Program-made: the position numbers and the translations under genes
In this document: positions 36,018 through 44,773 of the stretch, one piece after another
Layout of the letters: each line of letters opens with the position of its first letter
How positions within the stretch are numbered: position 1 is the stretch's first letter
Notes under the pieces: model-generated
Told to the model about the DNA's origin: nothing
Databases searched by the model: none
What the model saw: the letters and a program-made list of their open reading frames with translations, nothing else
Source of the DNA: Vibrio sp. SS-MA-C1-2
Lineage (GTDB): Bacteria; Pseudomonadota; Gammaproteobacteria; Enterobacterales; Vibrionaceae
Assembly (NCBI RefSeq): GCF_021513135.1
Contig: NZ_CP090980.1
Location: 620,001 to 684,000 of the forward strand
Direction: 5' to 3'
Length of the DNA: 64,000 nt

Positions 36018-36644
36018 TTAATACGCTGGAATCAACCCTAAATTTGCTAAACCATCCGCTAAGCCACCAACAATCATCTGTGTTGCTAATGCTAAAAGTA
36101 AAATACCGGCAATTTTTGCAATAATCTGAATGATCTCTCGACCAGCAAATTTCATTATTTTTTCTACATTTAACATAAAAATTAAATCGAGTAAGGCAAT
36201 CGCAACAATGACAGCAAATAACATTAGCTTGCCGCTGACTTCTGGCGCACCCGCCGAGAGGGTTGTTATTGCGACTAAAGCTTGTGGTGTTGCCATGAAT
36301 GGCATAGCTAAGGGAGAAATAGCAACACTTGGAGAAACTTTTTTCGGCTTACTATTATTATCCCCCTCTTTAGGTTCTTCCATTACCATTTGAATCGCAT
36401 AAAGGAATAGAATAATACCGCCAGCAACACTTAATAATGCAAGATCAATATGAAACATTGAAAGTAAAACACTGCCACCTAATAAAAAGAGCAAACAAAT
36501 GGATGTGGCAATCATTGTGGTTTTAAATGCGACTGCTCGTTTCATTTATGATGGCATATCTAAAGAAACCTTAGAGAATGCAATCGTAATTTTCATTGGT
36601 CCCATTGTCGCTAAAAGTAGTGTTACCATTTCAAATGTTGTCAT
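36018..36644 (-). pseudogene. MarC family membrane protein with an in-frame stop codon
   Basis: The frame opens at ATG 36644 with MTTFEMVTLLLATMGPMKIT, a usual MarC first helix. After 32 codons it meets TAA (36548-36546), directly followed by ATG (36545) and 175 further codons in the same frame (MKRAVAFKTTMIATSICLLF and onwards, with AGGIILFLYAIQMVM and PLAMPFMATPQA). Total length with the stop ignored fits the family (about 208 aa, six TM). A single base change from CAA or GAA would explain it. Re-initiation at the ATG is possible but would lack the first helix. Function of MarC proteins is unknown. Confidence 0.8.
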
Positions 36645-36841
36645 AGGATTCCTATTAAATGATGTTGTGCTCAATGACTACAGCATAGTTGAGTTTGGTT
36701 CATCTTGTATATGTTGGATTAGTAAACTCGCTATTCCAAAAATGAAACAACAATAATCAAGGCGTGACGATAAGATACCTGAAACAGTCGCAATAAAAAG
36801 TGATAAGATAAAAGTAGGCTAAGTGCAAAAAGAAGAGAACA

Positions 36842-37318
36842 ATGAGCTATCAAAATTTAGATGAATATTCCAAAAAGTGGATTTTTACTCACCCATCAAT
36901 GCCTGTTTCTGAACAAGATTACGCGTTAATTAAACCAATGACACAGGCTCGCAGCATGCAGCTTTGGAAAGACTTTATTAGTGCACAAAGCCCTGATCCA
37001 GAGCATTTTGAACGAGGTGATTGGCCTGTTAATCAAAGCTTATGGCAACCAGAAACTGTCGATTGGCAAACAACATGGGAAGCAGATGGAACCGATCTAC
37101 CTACAGAAATTTCAGAGTATATTGATTGGCAAGACCAAGTAACCATCTATTTTTGTTATGAAAAGTATAATGTGATTGAAACGACGTGGGGCGTTTTTAA
37201 AAGGACATGGAAAAACTTCCTATTCTTTGATGATGGTCCAATTTTAATTGGTAAGAAGCGTAAACAAGCGTTGTGGTTTGCTCAAGACGGTACAGTTAAA
37301 TTGGGTGAGCGAGGATAA
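36842..37318 (+). CDS. DUF2947 family protein
   Basis: 158 residues, soluble, tryptophan-rich (WQPETVDWQTTWEADGTD, YNVIETTWGVFKRTWKNFLF). It matches the DUF2947 family of Vibrionaceae and relatives; function unknown. AAGAGAAC precedes the ATG. Monocistronic. Confidence 0.82.
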   Translation: MSYQNLDEYSKKWIFTHPSMPVSEQDYALIKPMTQARSMQLWKDFISAQSPDPEHFERGDWPVNQSLWQPETVDWQTTWEADGTDLPTEISEYIDWQDQVTIYFCYEKYNVIETTWGVFKRTWKNFLFFDDGPILIGKKRKQALWFAQDGTVKLGERG

Positions 37319-37404
37319 ATTTCAATCGAAATCCCCTGATGTAAAAAGAGATAATTTGATTGGTGAATACTACATCGAATATAGGATGAGGCTTCACTCT
37401 CTTT

Positions 37405-37773
37405 TTATCTCTTATATTCTGTTATTTTCCCTTCAAGTTTCTTCTGGCAGAATACGATATAATTAATAAAGAGCGTTAATAATAAAAAGCTTGTGGCAAT
37501 GACCAATACAAGTGAATTCGGGTAATGATAAAAGAGGTAAATACCGTGTACGCCTTTTGATATTAATATCATTGATAAGATTAATTTTAACTTCCAACTT
37601 GTAATGACAATTAACATCATTAATCCACAAACAGAAGAAAGAAGTGCGAAAAAGGCTAGTAACAACTTATTCTCTAGGTTGAATAAATAGGCTGAGATTG
37701 GAACAATGGATACAATTAAATGTATAAAGGTAACTATTGTTAAAATAATATTTAGTTTCAATTGGTTAGCCAT
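37405..37773 (-). CDS. Small four-helix membrane protein of unknown function
   Basis: 122 residues with four TM helices (about 8-30, 36-60, 62-80 and 88-110) and a basic C-terminus. No family recognised. Its size, helix layout and the HGIYLFYHYPNSL stretch before the last helix resemble the protein at 53080-53463 (HTSYLCHIHEYPHGL), so the two may be distant paralogues. Confidence 0.6.
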   Translation of the reverse strand: MANQLKLNIILTIVTFIHLIVSIVPISAYLFNLENKLLLAFFALLSSVCGLMMLIVITSWKLKLILSMILISKGVHGIYLFYHYPNSLVLVIATSFLLLTLFINYIVFCQKKLEGKITEYKR

Positions 37774-37900
37774 AATTTGTTTTGTTGGCTAGGATTGTAA
37801 ATAAATATTAAAGAAAAATAATCAATAAAATCATTTTATTATGTTAATAATTATTACTGTAATGTCATTGTGATTTGTTTCATTTATATCTAGGTTGTAA

Positions 37901-38079
37901 TTATTTCCAGTTGTCTCTTTTAAAGTCATTTCTAGTTTCTTTGGTCATAAGATAACTAATTAACATTTCGCCTCGAATATTGACTTCTTGTTTTGGATGG
38001 TTATAAAAGCCAAACCTTTTAAAAAAGGGTGAGCCAGCTCTTCTGTATCTTAAATGTTAAAATCTCGAACTTTAATCAT
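37901..38079 (-). pseudogene. Remnant of a GNAT acetyltransferase gene
   Basis: From ATG 38079 the frame reads MIKVRDFNI, then a stop, then DTEELA, which is a GNAT N-terminus. After a frame change it reads PFFKRFGFYNHPKQEVNIRG and EMLISYLMTKETRNDF to a stop at 37901, the C-terminal beta strands typical of GNAT enzymes. The central acetyl-CoA-binding region is absent, so about 100 codons are deleted. GGGTAACG still precedes the old start. Confidence 0.7.
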
Positions 38080-38093
38080 CGTTACCCTCTTTA

Positions 38094-38459
38094 TTAATTA
38101 ATATATTGCCAGCTATTAGCCCCGTCAAAATGTTTGATTTTCATTGTCGAGTGTTGAATTAATTGTGTATCAAATAAATGATAATTGACCGCAAACCGAC
38201 TATTCTCTGTTGGTGTGCTTGAGCGGTAGTGGGTGACACAGAAACAGTGGGGGCAAGCATAGAAATTGATCATCTTATCCCCCTGGCAGTAATGATTTAT
38301 TCCATGTAAGCCAATGGACAGTAAAACTTGTGATTCGGTGAAATAGCCCCAAAGAGCTTGATACCTTATACAAATCGAACAGTTACAAGATGTTGCTGTT
38401 TCAGTTAATTGTTGAATAGATAATTTAATATTACCGCAATGGCATTGACCGACATGCAT
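38094..38459 (-). CDS. GFA/CENP-V family zinc-binding protein
   Basis: 121 residues. Zinc ligands are arranged as CHCGNIKLS, SCNCSICIRYQALWGYF and YACPHCFCVTHYRSS, the mostly beta GFA fold named for glutathione-dependent formaldehyde-activating enzyme. Most members have no proven reaction. The usual third group is CxxCG; here it is CPHCF, a small deviation. Monocistronic, next to the GNAT remnant. Confidence 0.82.
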   Translation of the reverse strand: MHVGQCHCGNIKLSIQQLTETATSCNCSICIRYQALWGYFTESQVLLSIGLHGINHYCQGDKMINFYACPHCFCVTHYRSSTPTENSRFAVNYHLFDTQLIQHSTMKIKHFDGANSWQYIN

Positions 38460-38535
38460 TACTCATCCTTTTAGATAATACCGTTTTTAATAGAATGAAT
38501 GATGTCATCGGCAATATCAAATTTTTATCTTTAGA

Positions 38536-39462
38536 TTAAGAGATCTTATCGATTGTAAGTCCTAGCTGGTGTTCTAATGCTTCGCACTCTTTTGCTGTTG
38601 TTGGGGATTCAAATTGGATGGTGGATTGAATTATATTGTAATCTTCTTGCAGAACTTTCTCTATTTTCGCTAATAATTCAGGGTAATCGTCTGTTTCTAT
38701 ATCGGTAACCACATGGGAAATCATTGCATTTTCGGTTGTACTCACAGGCCAAATATGGAAGTTATGAAGTTGATTAACCCCCGGTATTGAAACTAATTTA
38801 TTTGCTATTTCCATTGTGTCAATATTTTCAGGAACGCCATCGCAAGCAAAATTAAATGACGCCTTAAATAGTGGCCATGTTGCCATGAGTACCATTACAA
38901 CAAGAATTAGACTAGTCACTGAGTCAAGCCAATGCCAATGAGTAATGTTGATTAATAATCCAGAGATAATGACGCCCAGAGAGACTAACGCATCACCTGC
39001 CATATGAATAAAAACCCCCTTGATATTGAGGTCATGATTTTTATCATGCGCAAATAACATTGCTGTTAAGCCATTAATCACAATACCAATGGCTGCAACA
39101 ATCATGATGACCGTGCCTGATGTTGAAACGGGGTTGCCAAATCGATAAATTGCTTCATAAGCGATAATTGCCAATGATGAAATTAAAAATAGTGCACTGG
39201 TTAAAGAGGCTAATACAGTGACTTTCTTTAAACCAAAAGTTTTACGTGTTGTGACTGCTTTCTTTACTAATGCATAAGCTCCCCAAGCTAATAATAATGA
39301 GAAAACATCACTTAAGTTATGACCAGCATCAGCAATTAATGCTAAAGAATCTACACTAAAGCCATAAATTCCCTCCACTAAAACATAGATAACATTTAAG
39401 CCAATACCAAGGGCAAATAGACGGTTATAATTCTCTACATTATGATGATGGTGGTGGGGCAT
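38536..39462 (-). CDS. CDF family metal efflux transporter, zinc type
   Basis: 308 residues with six TM helices and a cytoplasmic C-terminal domain (about 210-300). The transport-site pairs are HxxxD in both TM2 (DAGHNLSDVFSLLLAWG) and TM5 (IHMAGDALVSLGV), the pattern of Zn/Cd exporters such as ZitB/CzcD. A His-rich N-terminus (MPHHHHHN) is common in the family. The ATG at 39462 has AGAGA upstream; an ATG eight codons earlier has none. It lies 129 bp after mntH and may be in the same operon. Confidence 0.9.
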   Translation of the reverse strand: MPHHHHHNVENYNRLFALGIGLNVIYVLVEGIYGFSVDSLALIADAGHNLSDVFSLLLAWGAYALVKKAVTTRKTFGLKKVTVLASLTSALFLISSLAIIAYEAIYRFGNPVSTSGTVIMIVAAIGIVINGLTAMLFAHDKNHDLNIKGVFIHMAGDALVSLGVIISGLLINITHWHWLDSVTSLILVVMVLMATWPLFKASFNFACDGVPENIDTMEIANKLVSIPGVNQLHNFHIWPVSTTENAMISHVVTDIETDDYPELLAKIEKVLQEDYNIIQSTIQFESPTTAKECEALEHQLGLTIDKIS

Positions 39463-39591
39463 AATAGATTTTCTCTGTAGTCTCATTGTTATAGATTGAT
39501 ATTTCTGTACTAGTTATAGAAATATCAATCTCATTTTTTAATATTCTAGTCCAATTTTAATTACCAACGGCATTAATGGATAGAGCATCAA

Positions 39592-40860
39592 TTAAAGCGA
39601 TGTTGCAATTAAAAATACATTAAGTGAAACAATCACTACAATCACAGCCCAACCTATAATTTTAGTCATCTTTGAGATTACAAATTCACCCATGATTTTT
39701 TTATTTGAACAAAAGATAACCAATGGAATGACTGCGAGTGCAATACCAAAACTTAATACGACTTGTGACATCACTAATATTTCAGTGACATTGAATCCAT
39801 AGTAGATAACAACAAAAGAAGGAAGCATCGTAATAAAACGACGAAGAGAAACCGGTATTTTAAATAGCACAAAATCCTGCATCATCTCCTGACCAGCAAG
39901 TGTTCCTACTACCGTTGACGCAACCCCAGCAACGACTAAAGAGAGTCCAAATATTAAGCTGGCTGAATCACCCAATATTGGGGTTAAGGTTTTATAAGCA
40001 TTGGTTAAATCGGCATGACTGGCTGCATCGGGTAACCCGAAGAAGACTGCGGCGGCCATTGCTAACATCGCTAAATTAACAAAGCTGGCAATACACATAG
40101 CGATACCGACATCCCAGTAACTGGATTTAACTGCTTTACTCTTTTCATCTTCAGTTAATGTGGTTTTATCTCCTTTAGATAGCGAGGAGTGAAGGTAGAT
40201 AACATGGGGCATGATGGTTGCCCCTAAGATCCCTGTTGCAAGGTAAAGCGCATTTTCATCTGGAATTTCAGGGATCAACATACCTTCTATTACTTTTGTT
40301 GGATCTGGGTGGGCGAAGACAAGTTCTGCAATATACATAACGCAGACAATGGCAAGCATCACACCAATTACAAACTCTAGTTTCTTTAAACTACGACCTT
40401 GTAGGATTAATATGAGCCAGCTCAATACAGCCGTACATATAGCACCTTCCATTAATGAAATACCGAGGACTAAATGGAAGCCTAAGGATGCACCGACAAA
40501 CTCCGCCAGATCTGTTGCCATTGCGGTTATCTCTGCTTGAATCCAATAGCCATAACGGACAGGCGTCGACACATGATCACGAATATGGTTAGCGAGACTT
40601 TTTTGCGAAACTAACCCTAATTTCGAAGAGAGGAATTGGATCAAAGCCGCCATTAAATTTGCAGCAACCACAACCCATAATAATATATACCCATATTGAG
40701 CCCCCGCTTGAATATTGGTGGCGTAGTTACCGGGATCGATATACCCGATTGCCGCAACAAAAGCCGGGCCGAGAAAGAACCAAAACTTTTTACTTGGTGC
40801 AGAGGGAGATAGATGATGAGCATCTTTGTGTCTAATTGCCATTTTATGAAACAGTTTCAT
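39592..40860 (-). CDS. mntH: Nramp family divalent metal transporter MntH
   Basis: 422 residues with 11 TM helices. TM1 motif DPGNYATN and TM6 motif MPHVIYLHS carry the metal-binding Asp, Asn and Met-type ligands; ATDLAEFVGASLG is the conserved TM3 stretch. It imports Mn2+ (also Fe2+) with protons. Its start overlaps the end of a Mn-type CDF gene by 17 bp, so the two are translated together. No yybP-ykoY manganese riboswitch is visible. Confidence 0.94.
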   Translation of the reverse strand: MKLFHKMAIRHKDAHHLSPSAPSKKFWFFLGPAFVAAIGYIDPGNYATNIQAGAQYGYILLWVVVAANLMAALIQFLSSKLGLVSQKSLANHIRDHVSTPVRYGYWIQAEITAMATDLAEFVGASLGFHLVLGISLMEGAICTAVLSWLILILQGRSLKKLEFVIGVMLAIVCVMYIAELVFAHPDPTKVIEGMLIPEIPDENALYLATGILGATIMPHVIYLHSSLSKGDKTTLTEDEKSKAVKSSYWDVGIAMCIASFVNLAMLAMAAAVFFGLPDAASHADLTNAYKTLTPILGDSASLIFGLSLVVAGVASTVVGTLAGQEMMQDFVLFKIPVSLRRFITMLPSFVVIYYGFNVTEILVMSQVVLSFGIALAVIPLVIFCSNKKIMGEFVISKMTKIIGWAVIVVIVSLNVFLIATSL

Positions 40861-41746
40861 CTGTCCCTCCTACAATTGTTATTTTTGCTTGGTCAATAAA
40901 ATCAATGGAGTCCATACATATTTTTATGAGTTGTTGGCAATCCTGCTGACACTCCTTCAAGGTGAATTCTTCTGGGTAGTTCATTTCAATCATAAGAATA
41001 TTCTTATGATCAAGAGATTCAATGGTATATTGGGTTAGTGTTCCTGACTTTGTTACGCTATTGATTAATTTTGGAATAGGCTCCAAGTTTACTTCATCAG
41101 GTAAGCCGTCCATTAAGATAAAGGTTGATTCTTTAATGATATTCCATGCGGCATAAAAGATGAAACCACATACAATCAAAGAGGCAAATGGGTCAACGCT
41201 GTAGTGAATAGGTAAATAATACTCAATCAAAATAGCAACCAAAGGGATTAGGCTACTAAAAAGATCGACTTTATGGTCAGTAGCATTCGCGAAAAGTACC
41301 GTTGATTTCCATTTTGTTGCTCGTTTAGAGACCCAAAAATAGAGAATACTTTTGCTGATAAGCACAATAGCAATAACGATTAAGACAGAGATATGCAAGG
41401 TTGGCTTTGTCTCTTCAACCTGAATTAATGATTGTAGAGCATCTTGAGCCAATAAGAAGCCACCAAATGCGATACTTGCACCAACAAGTATACTGATAAT
41501 CTGTTCTAATTTATGGTGGCCTTTAGGGTGGTCCGCATCTGCGGGTTTCGCCCAAAATTTAATTCCAATAATAGAGACAATATCGACAATGGCATCAGAT
41601 AAAGAAAGCAGACCATCAGCAAATAGCGCTTGAGAATGGCCAAATTTACCAAAGACCATTTTTAAACAGGCTAAGGAAATATTAGTACATAAGCTGACAA
41701 TACTGGTATTACGAATTGCCTGATTACGAGGATTGAGTTTGGGCAT
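40844..41746 (-). CDS. CDF family metal efflux transporter, DxxxD (manganese/iron-like) type
   Basis: 300 residues, six TM helices, C-terminal cytoplasmic domain from about 210. TM2 has DAIVD and TM5 has DHKVD: both are DxxxD, the arrangement associated with Mn-exporting CDFs, rather than HxxxD in TM5 as in zinc or FieF-type members. ADHPKGHHKLEQI follows TM2 as in FieF. It is first in a unit with mntH (17-bp overlap). Metal choice is inferred from the motif and the neighbour. Confidence 0.87.
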   Translation of the reverse strand: MPKLNPRNQAIRNTSIVSLCTNISLACLKMVFGKFGHSQALFADGLLSLSDAIVDIVSIIGIKFWAKPADADHPKGHHKLEQIISILVGASIAFGGFLLAQDALQSLIQVEETKPTLHISVLIVIAIVLISKSILYFWVSKRATKWKSTVLFANATDHKVDLFSSLIPLVAILIEYYLPIHYSVDPFASLIVCGFIFYAAWNIIKESTFILMDGLPDEVNLEPIPKLINSVTKSGTLTQYTIESLDHKNILMIEMNYPEEFTLKECQQDCQQLIKICMDSIDFIDQAKITIVGGTDETVS

Positions 41747-41771
41747 ATATTAAGGAAATAAAAAAAGGTTC

Positions 41772-41790
41772 TGATATATATTTTATATCA
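41772..41790. promoter_or_regulatory. Inverted repeat upstream of the metal operon
   Basis: TGATATA, five bases, TATATCA: a 19-bp palindromic site 26 bp before the CDF start codon. It could be an operator for a metal regulator (Fur/Mur/MntR class), but it does not match those consensus sequences well. Confidence 0.4.
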
Positions 41791-41875
41791 AAACTTATTT
41801 TTTACCTGATTAAGACTATTTACTAGCTTAATTTACTTAAATTACAATATAAAGGAGATTGTTTTGTATGAAATG

Positions 41876-42385
41876 TCACCGATTTAGATTAATCCTTGCC
41901 ATATGATATACAGAGATATACTCCCCATTTCTAAACGCATAATCTTCAGATTTTCCTTCTATGACAAAACCAAATTTTTCATATAATGCGATAGCGGCCT
42001 GATTATCGGTATAAACAGTTAATTCGATACGTTTTAAATTTAGCCAATTATCAGATAGCTCAATGACAGTTTCAATGAGTCGGCTTCCGACCCCTCGACC
42101 GATATACGTATCTTTTACGCCCATACCAAATGAGCCAACGTGTCTCCTTCGTGGTGATAGATTAATTTCAAAACCAATATTTCCAACAATTTCCTGATCG
42201 ATTAATGCGACAAAAGAGTAGACATTCTCAGGTATTCCATTCAGTCGCTTTTGCCATAGTTCTAAAGAGGGGAAGGGGAGTTGAAGTGTTCCTGAATACG
42301 CATTTACTTGTTCATAAATTGCTTTGAGTGCCTCTGCATCAGAAGATTCTGTTGATCGTATTTGAATTACGCTTTTTCTTTTCAT
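41876..42385 (-). CDS. yhhY: YhhY/AaaT-like amino acid N-acetyltransferase (GNAT)
   Basis: 169 residues. It follows E. coli YhhY closely in outline: IRSTESSDAEALKAIYEQVN, LPFPSLELWQKRLNGIPENV, the acetyl-CoA P-loop region GMGVKDTYIGRGVGSRLIE, RIELTVYTDNQAAIALYEKF and YAFRNGEYISVYHMARI. YhhY acetylates some amino acids and dipeptides. AGGAG precedes the ATG at 42385; an upstream ATG at 42433 lies inside the ERIC repeat and was rejected. The ERIC copy begins 12 bp upstream of the start. Confidence 0.88.
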   Translation of the reverse strand: MKRKSVIQIRSTESSDAEALKAIYEQVNAYSGTLQLPFPSLELWQKRLNGIPENVYSFVALIDQEIVGNIGFEINLSPRRRHVGSFGMGVKDTYIGRGVGSRLIETVIELSDNWLNLKRIELTVYTDNQAAIALYEKFGFVIEGKSEDYAFRNGEYISVYHMARINLNR

Positions 42386-42396
42386 TTTTACTCCTC

Positions 42397-42524
42397 TATA
42401 TCCAAAGTAATTGGAGTTGCTAGTAGGCGGCAAGTGAATGAGGCCTCATGAGTATAGATTTTCTATATGATTGGGGCGAATGAATATCGCCAACAACCTA
42501 GCAACTTCAAGTAAGAAGGGTATA
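42397..42524. repeat. Complete ERIC-type repeat (128 bp) in the yhhY leader
   Basis: Runs from TATATCCAAAGTAATTGGAG to CAAGTAAGAAGGGTATA, with GTTGCTAGTAGGCGGCAAGT, GGCCTCATGAGTATAG, GATTGGGGCGAATGAATAT and AACAACCTAGCAACTTC. It ends 12 bp from the yhhY start codon, so it would be transcribed in the 5' leader or carry the promoter. Confidence 0.93.
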
Positions 42525-42551
42525 TTACTGATTTCACTTTGATTACTAGAA

Positions 42552-43166
42552 CTAGGAAAAATATTGTTTCAACATATCAATTGTTGTTGGCAAAATTGAG
42601 ATCACTAAAAGCAGCGCCATACTTCGATTAAAATAAGTTCTGTATTTGATGTTTTCCAAGTATTTCGCTAGATAAGAACCAAAAAGTAACCAAGTGCCGA
42701 CGCAAGGGATTGCAACAACAAAGAAACTAAAGCTAATCATCATGACTTGCCAAGATAAATTCTCATTGATTGATGTGTATGCAGCAATCGCGCCAGTTGC
42801 CATCACCCAAGCCTTTGGGTTAACCCACTGAAATAGGGCTGCTTGAGTAAAACTAATGGCATGTTTTTTCTTCACTGAAAGATCGGATGCGGCTGAATTA
42901 GCAATCATCCATGCAAGATAAAGAAGGTAGGCAACCCCTACCGTTTTAATTATCTCATGAAGCTGTGGGAACAGCGTAAAAAGAGCTGAAAAGCCAATAC
43001 CAACAGCAGCCACCATAAAGGGAAAACCAATGGCGATGCCTAATAGATGGGGAATGCTTTTTTTAATTCCAAAATTAACCCCTGAGGACATGATCATAAT
43101 GTTATTGGGTCCAGGGGTAATGGTTGAACTAAATGCAAAAAGGATAACGGCTAAATACCATTCCAT
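42552..43166 (-). CDS. LysE/RhtB family amino acid exporter
   Basis: 204 residues, six TM helices. The family signature is STITPGPNNIMIMSSGVNFG in TM1 and ALFQWVNPKAWVMATGAIAA later. These proteins export amino acids such as lysine, threonine or homoserine lactone. Followed after 150 bp by the ERIC repeat and yhhY on the same strand. Confidence 0.92.
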   Translation of the reverse strand: MEWYLAVILFAFSSTITPGPNNIMIMSSGVNFGIKKSIPHLLGIAIGFPFMVAAVGIGFSALFTLFPQLHEIIKTVGVAYLLYLAWMIANSAASDLSVKKKHAISFTQAALFQWVNPKAWVMATGAIAAYTSINENLSWQVMMISFSFFVVAIPCVGTWLLFGSYLAKYLENIKYRTYFNRSMALLLVISILPTTIDMLKQYFS

Positions 43167-43241
43167 TGGTAGTTCTCCATAATGATTTTTCTTTAAATTT
43201 CAGTCTGATATGACGAAAATTGACGGTTAATAAGTCTAGAT

Positions 43242-43290
43242 GTCACCTCAACAACATAACCATACATATGTTATTGAGGTGACGTTTTTT
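43242..43290. terminator. Long hairpin between the oxidoreductase and LysE genes
   Basis: GTCACCTCAACAACATA pairs with TATGTTATTGAGGTGAC (one mismatch), followed on the plus strand by T6. Both neighbours are on the minus strand, so the T-tract is on the side opposite to the one expected; it may mainly protect the 3' end of the upstream gene. Confidence 0.55.
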
Positions 43291-43373
43291 ATACCAATAA
43301 CGTATCTTGATAATGTTTCTATTTTTAATCATGTTAAATAGGAAACAACGTTTTGTTCAAGACGAATAACTAG

Positions 43374-44354
43374 TTATACCTGATCTGCCGGGAAAAGAAC
43401 ACCCGTCTGTTGACGTATTTCGGTTAATATTTCAGCAACGATTAATGAACGTTGTTGAGCCGCTAAATCTGGGTTGTTAGCGTTGATTTGATCAGCAAAA
43501 GCTTGAGCTTCATAAATCATGCTATTCTCTTCTTGTGGTACCATTAATTGTTCTGTTTTGCCTTCTCGAGTCATTAACGTAACACTATCGCATTCCGAAA
43601 TATGGCTAATAACTAATGATCCAGATTCTCCTTGGATTTCACTGTCAATTTTACTATCGCTCACTTTTGAGTGAAGAATAACAATATTAAAGTCACCATA
43701 ATTTAAGATAACACTGCCATTGCCATCAACACCTGACTCTAAAAGAAAAGCCTCTGCTTTCACCGAGTTTGGACGGCCAAATAGTTCAATCGCAGCCCCA
43801 AGACAGTAATAACCAATATCCATGATTGAGCCATTTGAGAAACGAGGGTTAAAGGTGTTTGGGTTCTCGCCATTTAAGTATTTTTGATAACGAGAAGAGT
43901 ACTGGCAATAGTTGATTAATCCATGTCTGATTGAACCCAGCTGTGCCAAATTGTCTTTGATAACTTGAAAGTTCGGTAAAAAAGGCGTTTTAAATGCTTC
44001 AAACAGAATGACGTTGTTCTCTTTGGCCACTTGATACATCTCTTCAACTTGAGCTAAATTAGAGGCTAATGGCTTTTCACATATCACATGCTTGCCATTT
44101 TTTAGCATCAGCAGAGCTTGTTGATAGTGCAGAGAGTTTGGGCTAGCGATATATACAGCATCAATATTGGTCGCATGAGCAAGTGCAACAAGATCGTCAT
44201 ATTGTTCAGTTTGTTGGTAATTCTTAGCAAAGAACTCCGCATGTTTTAATTGGCGGGAATAGATTGCCTTGAGAGTAAACTCTCCGCTCTGATGGGATGC
44301 ATCAATGAACTTTTCTGTGATCCAATTAGTACCAATAATGGCTAGATTAAGCAT
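43374..44354 (-). CDS. Gfo/Idh/MocA family NAD(P)-dependent oxidoreductase
   Basis: 326 residues. The Rossmann start is LAIIGTNWITEKFIDA; the family signature follows as YIASPNSLHYQQALLMLKNG and KHVICEKPLASNL, with the catalytic-site EKP. The C-terminal domain contains GSIMDIGYYCLGAAIELFGR. Such enzymes oxidise sugars, inositols or dihydrodiols; substrate unknown. Monocistronic. Confidence 0.9.
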   Translation of the reverse strand: MLNLAIIGTNWITEKFIDASHQSGEFTLKAIYSRQLKHAEFFAKNYQQTEQYDDLVALAHATNIDAVYIASPNSLHYQQALLMLKNGKHVICEKPLASNLAQVEEMYQVAKENNVILFEAFKTPFLPNFQVIKDNLAQLGSIRHGLINYCQYSSRYQKYLNGENPNTFNPRFSNGSIMDIGYYCLGAAIELFGRPNSVKAEAFLLESGVDGNGSVILNYGDFNIVILHSKVSDSKIDSEIQGESGSLVISHISECDSVTLMTREGKTEQLMVPQEENSMIYEAQAFADQINANNPDLAAQQRSLIVAEILTEIRQQTGVLFPADQV

Positions 44355-44477
44355 CTTCGCTCCTTATGAAAATGTAATATGGCTTACGGTGGATTCTTTG
44401 ACTCAGGTCAAGGATTTTTAATTATACTTGATGTTGACATTTTGTGAAAATTTGTTGCATTTTAATAGATAACAAAC

Positions 44478-44516
44478 TTATCCACAGGGCGGTTTATGCA
44501 CAGAAACAGTGGATAA
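44478..44516. promoter_or_regulatory. Cluster of three DnaA boxes
   Basis: TTATCCACA (44478-44486, perfect consensus), TTATGCACA (44494-44502, fits TTWTNCACA) and, inverted, TTATCCACT (44516-44508, one mismatch) lie within 39 bp in an intergenic gap of about 420 bp. The first two are 16 bp apart, centre to centre. The arrangement resembles DnaA-binding regulatory sites (datA, DARS) more than a single promoter box; no AT-rich unwinding array or replication initiator gene lies beside it. Confidence 0.7.
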
Positions 44517-44690
44517 CTATGTTAAAATCTCATAAAAACAAGAGCTGGCAAGGGCTCTATTATTGTCAAGTATTTAACCAATATTTATTTTAAAAAATTT
44601 ACAATTATTATTAATTTGAAACTTTCAGTGTGATTCTATGATTTACCCACCTGATTACCTTGGTTAATACTCGGTTTGTTGAGCTCGAAT

Positions 44691-44741
44691 AAAAAAGCCC
44701 CGTTTACTATGATAGTTATATCATGATAAACGGGGCTTTTT
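44691..44741. terminator. Strong bidirectional terminator after the nap operon
   Basis: AAAAAGCCCCGTTTA pairs with TAAACGGGGCTTTTT, with an additional CTATGAT/ATCATG inner stem. The minus-strand T-tract ends the nap operon. Confidence 0.92.
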
Positions 44742-44773
44742 GATCGATATTATCGAAAGCATTAAATTAATTT

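Noticed and set aside
39418-39462. Five consecutive histidines at the CDF N-terminus looking like an engineered tag
   Set aside because: His-rich N-termini are natural in zinc CDF transporters, and the surrounding sequence is ordinary genome.
41747-41875. yybP-ykoY manganese riboswitch before the metal operon
   Set aside because: Gap is short and lacks the conserved paired loops; only a small inverted repeat is seen.
42386-42433. Upstream extension of yhhY
   Set aside because: The extra residues come from ERIC sequence, and AGGAG is correctly placed for the ATG at 42385.
44355-44773. Replication origin at the DnaA-box cluster
   Set aside because: Only three boxes, no AT-rich 13-mer array and no dnaA, rctB, gidA or parAB genes nearby.
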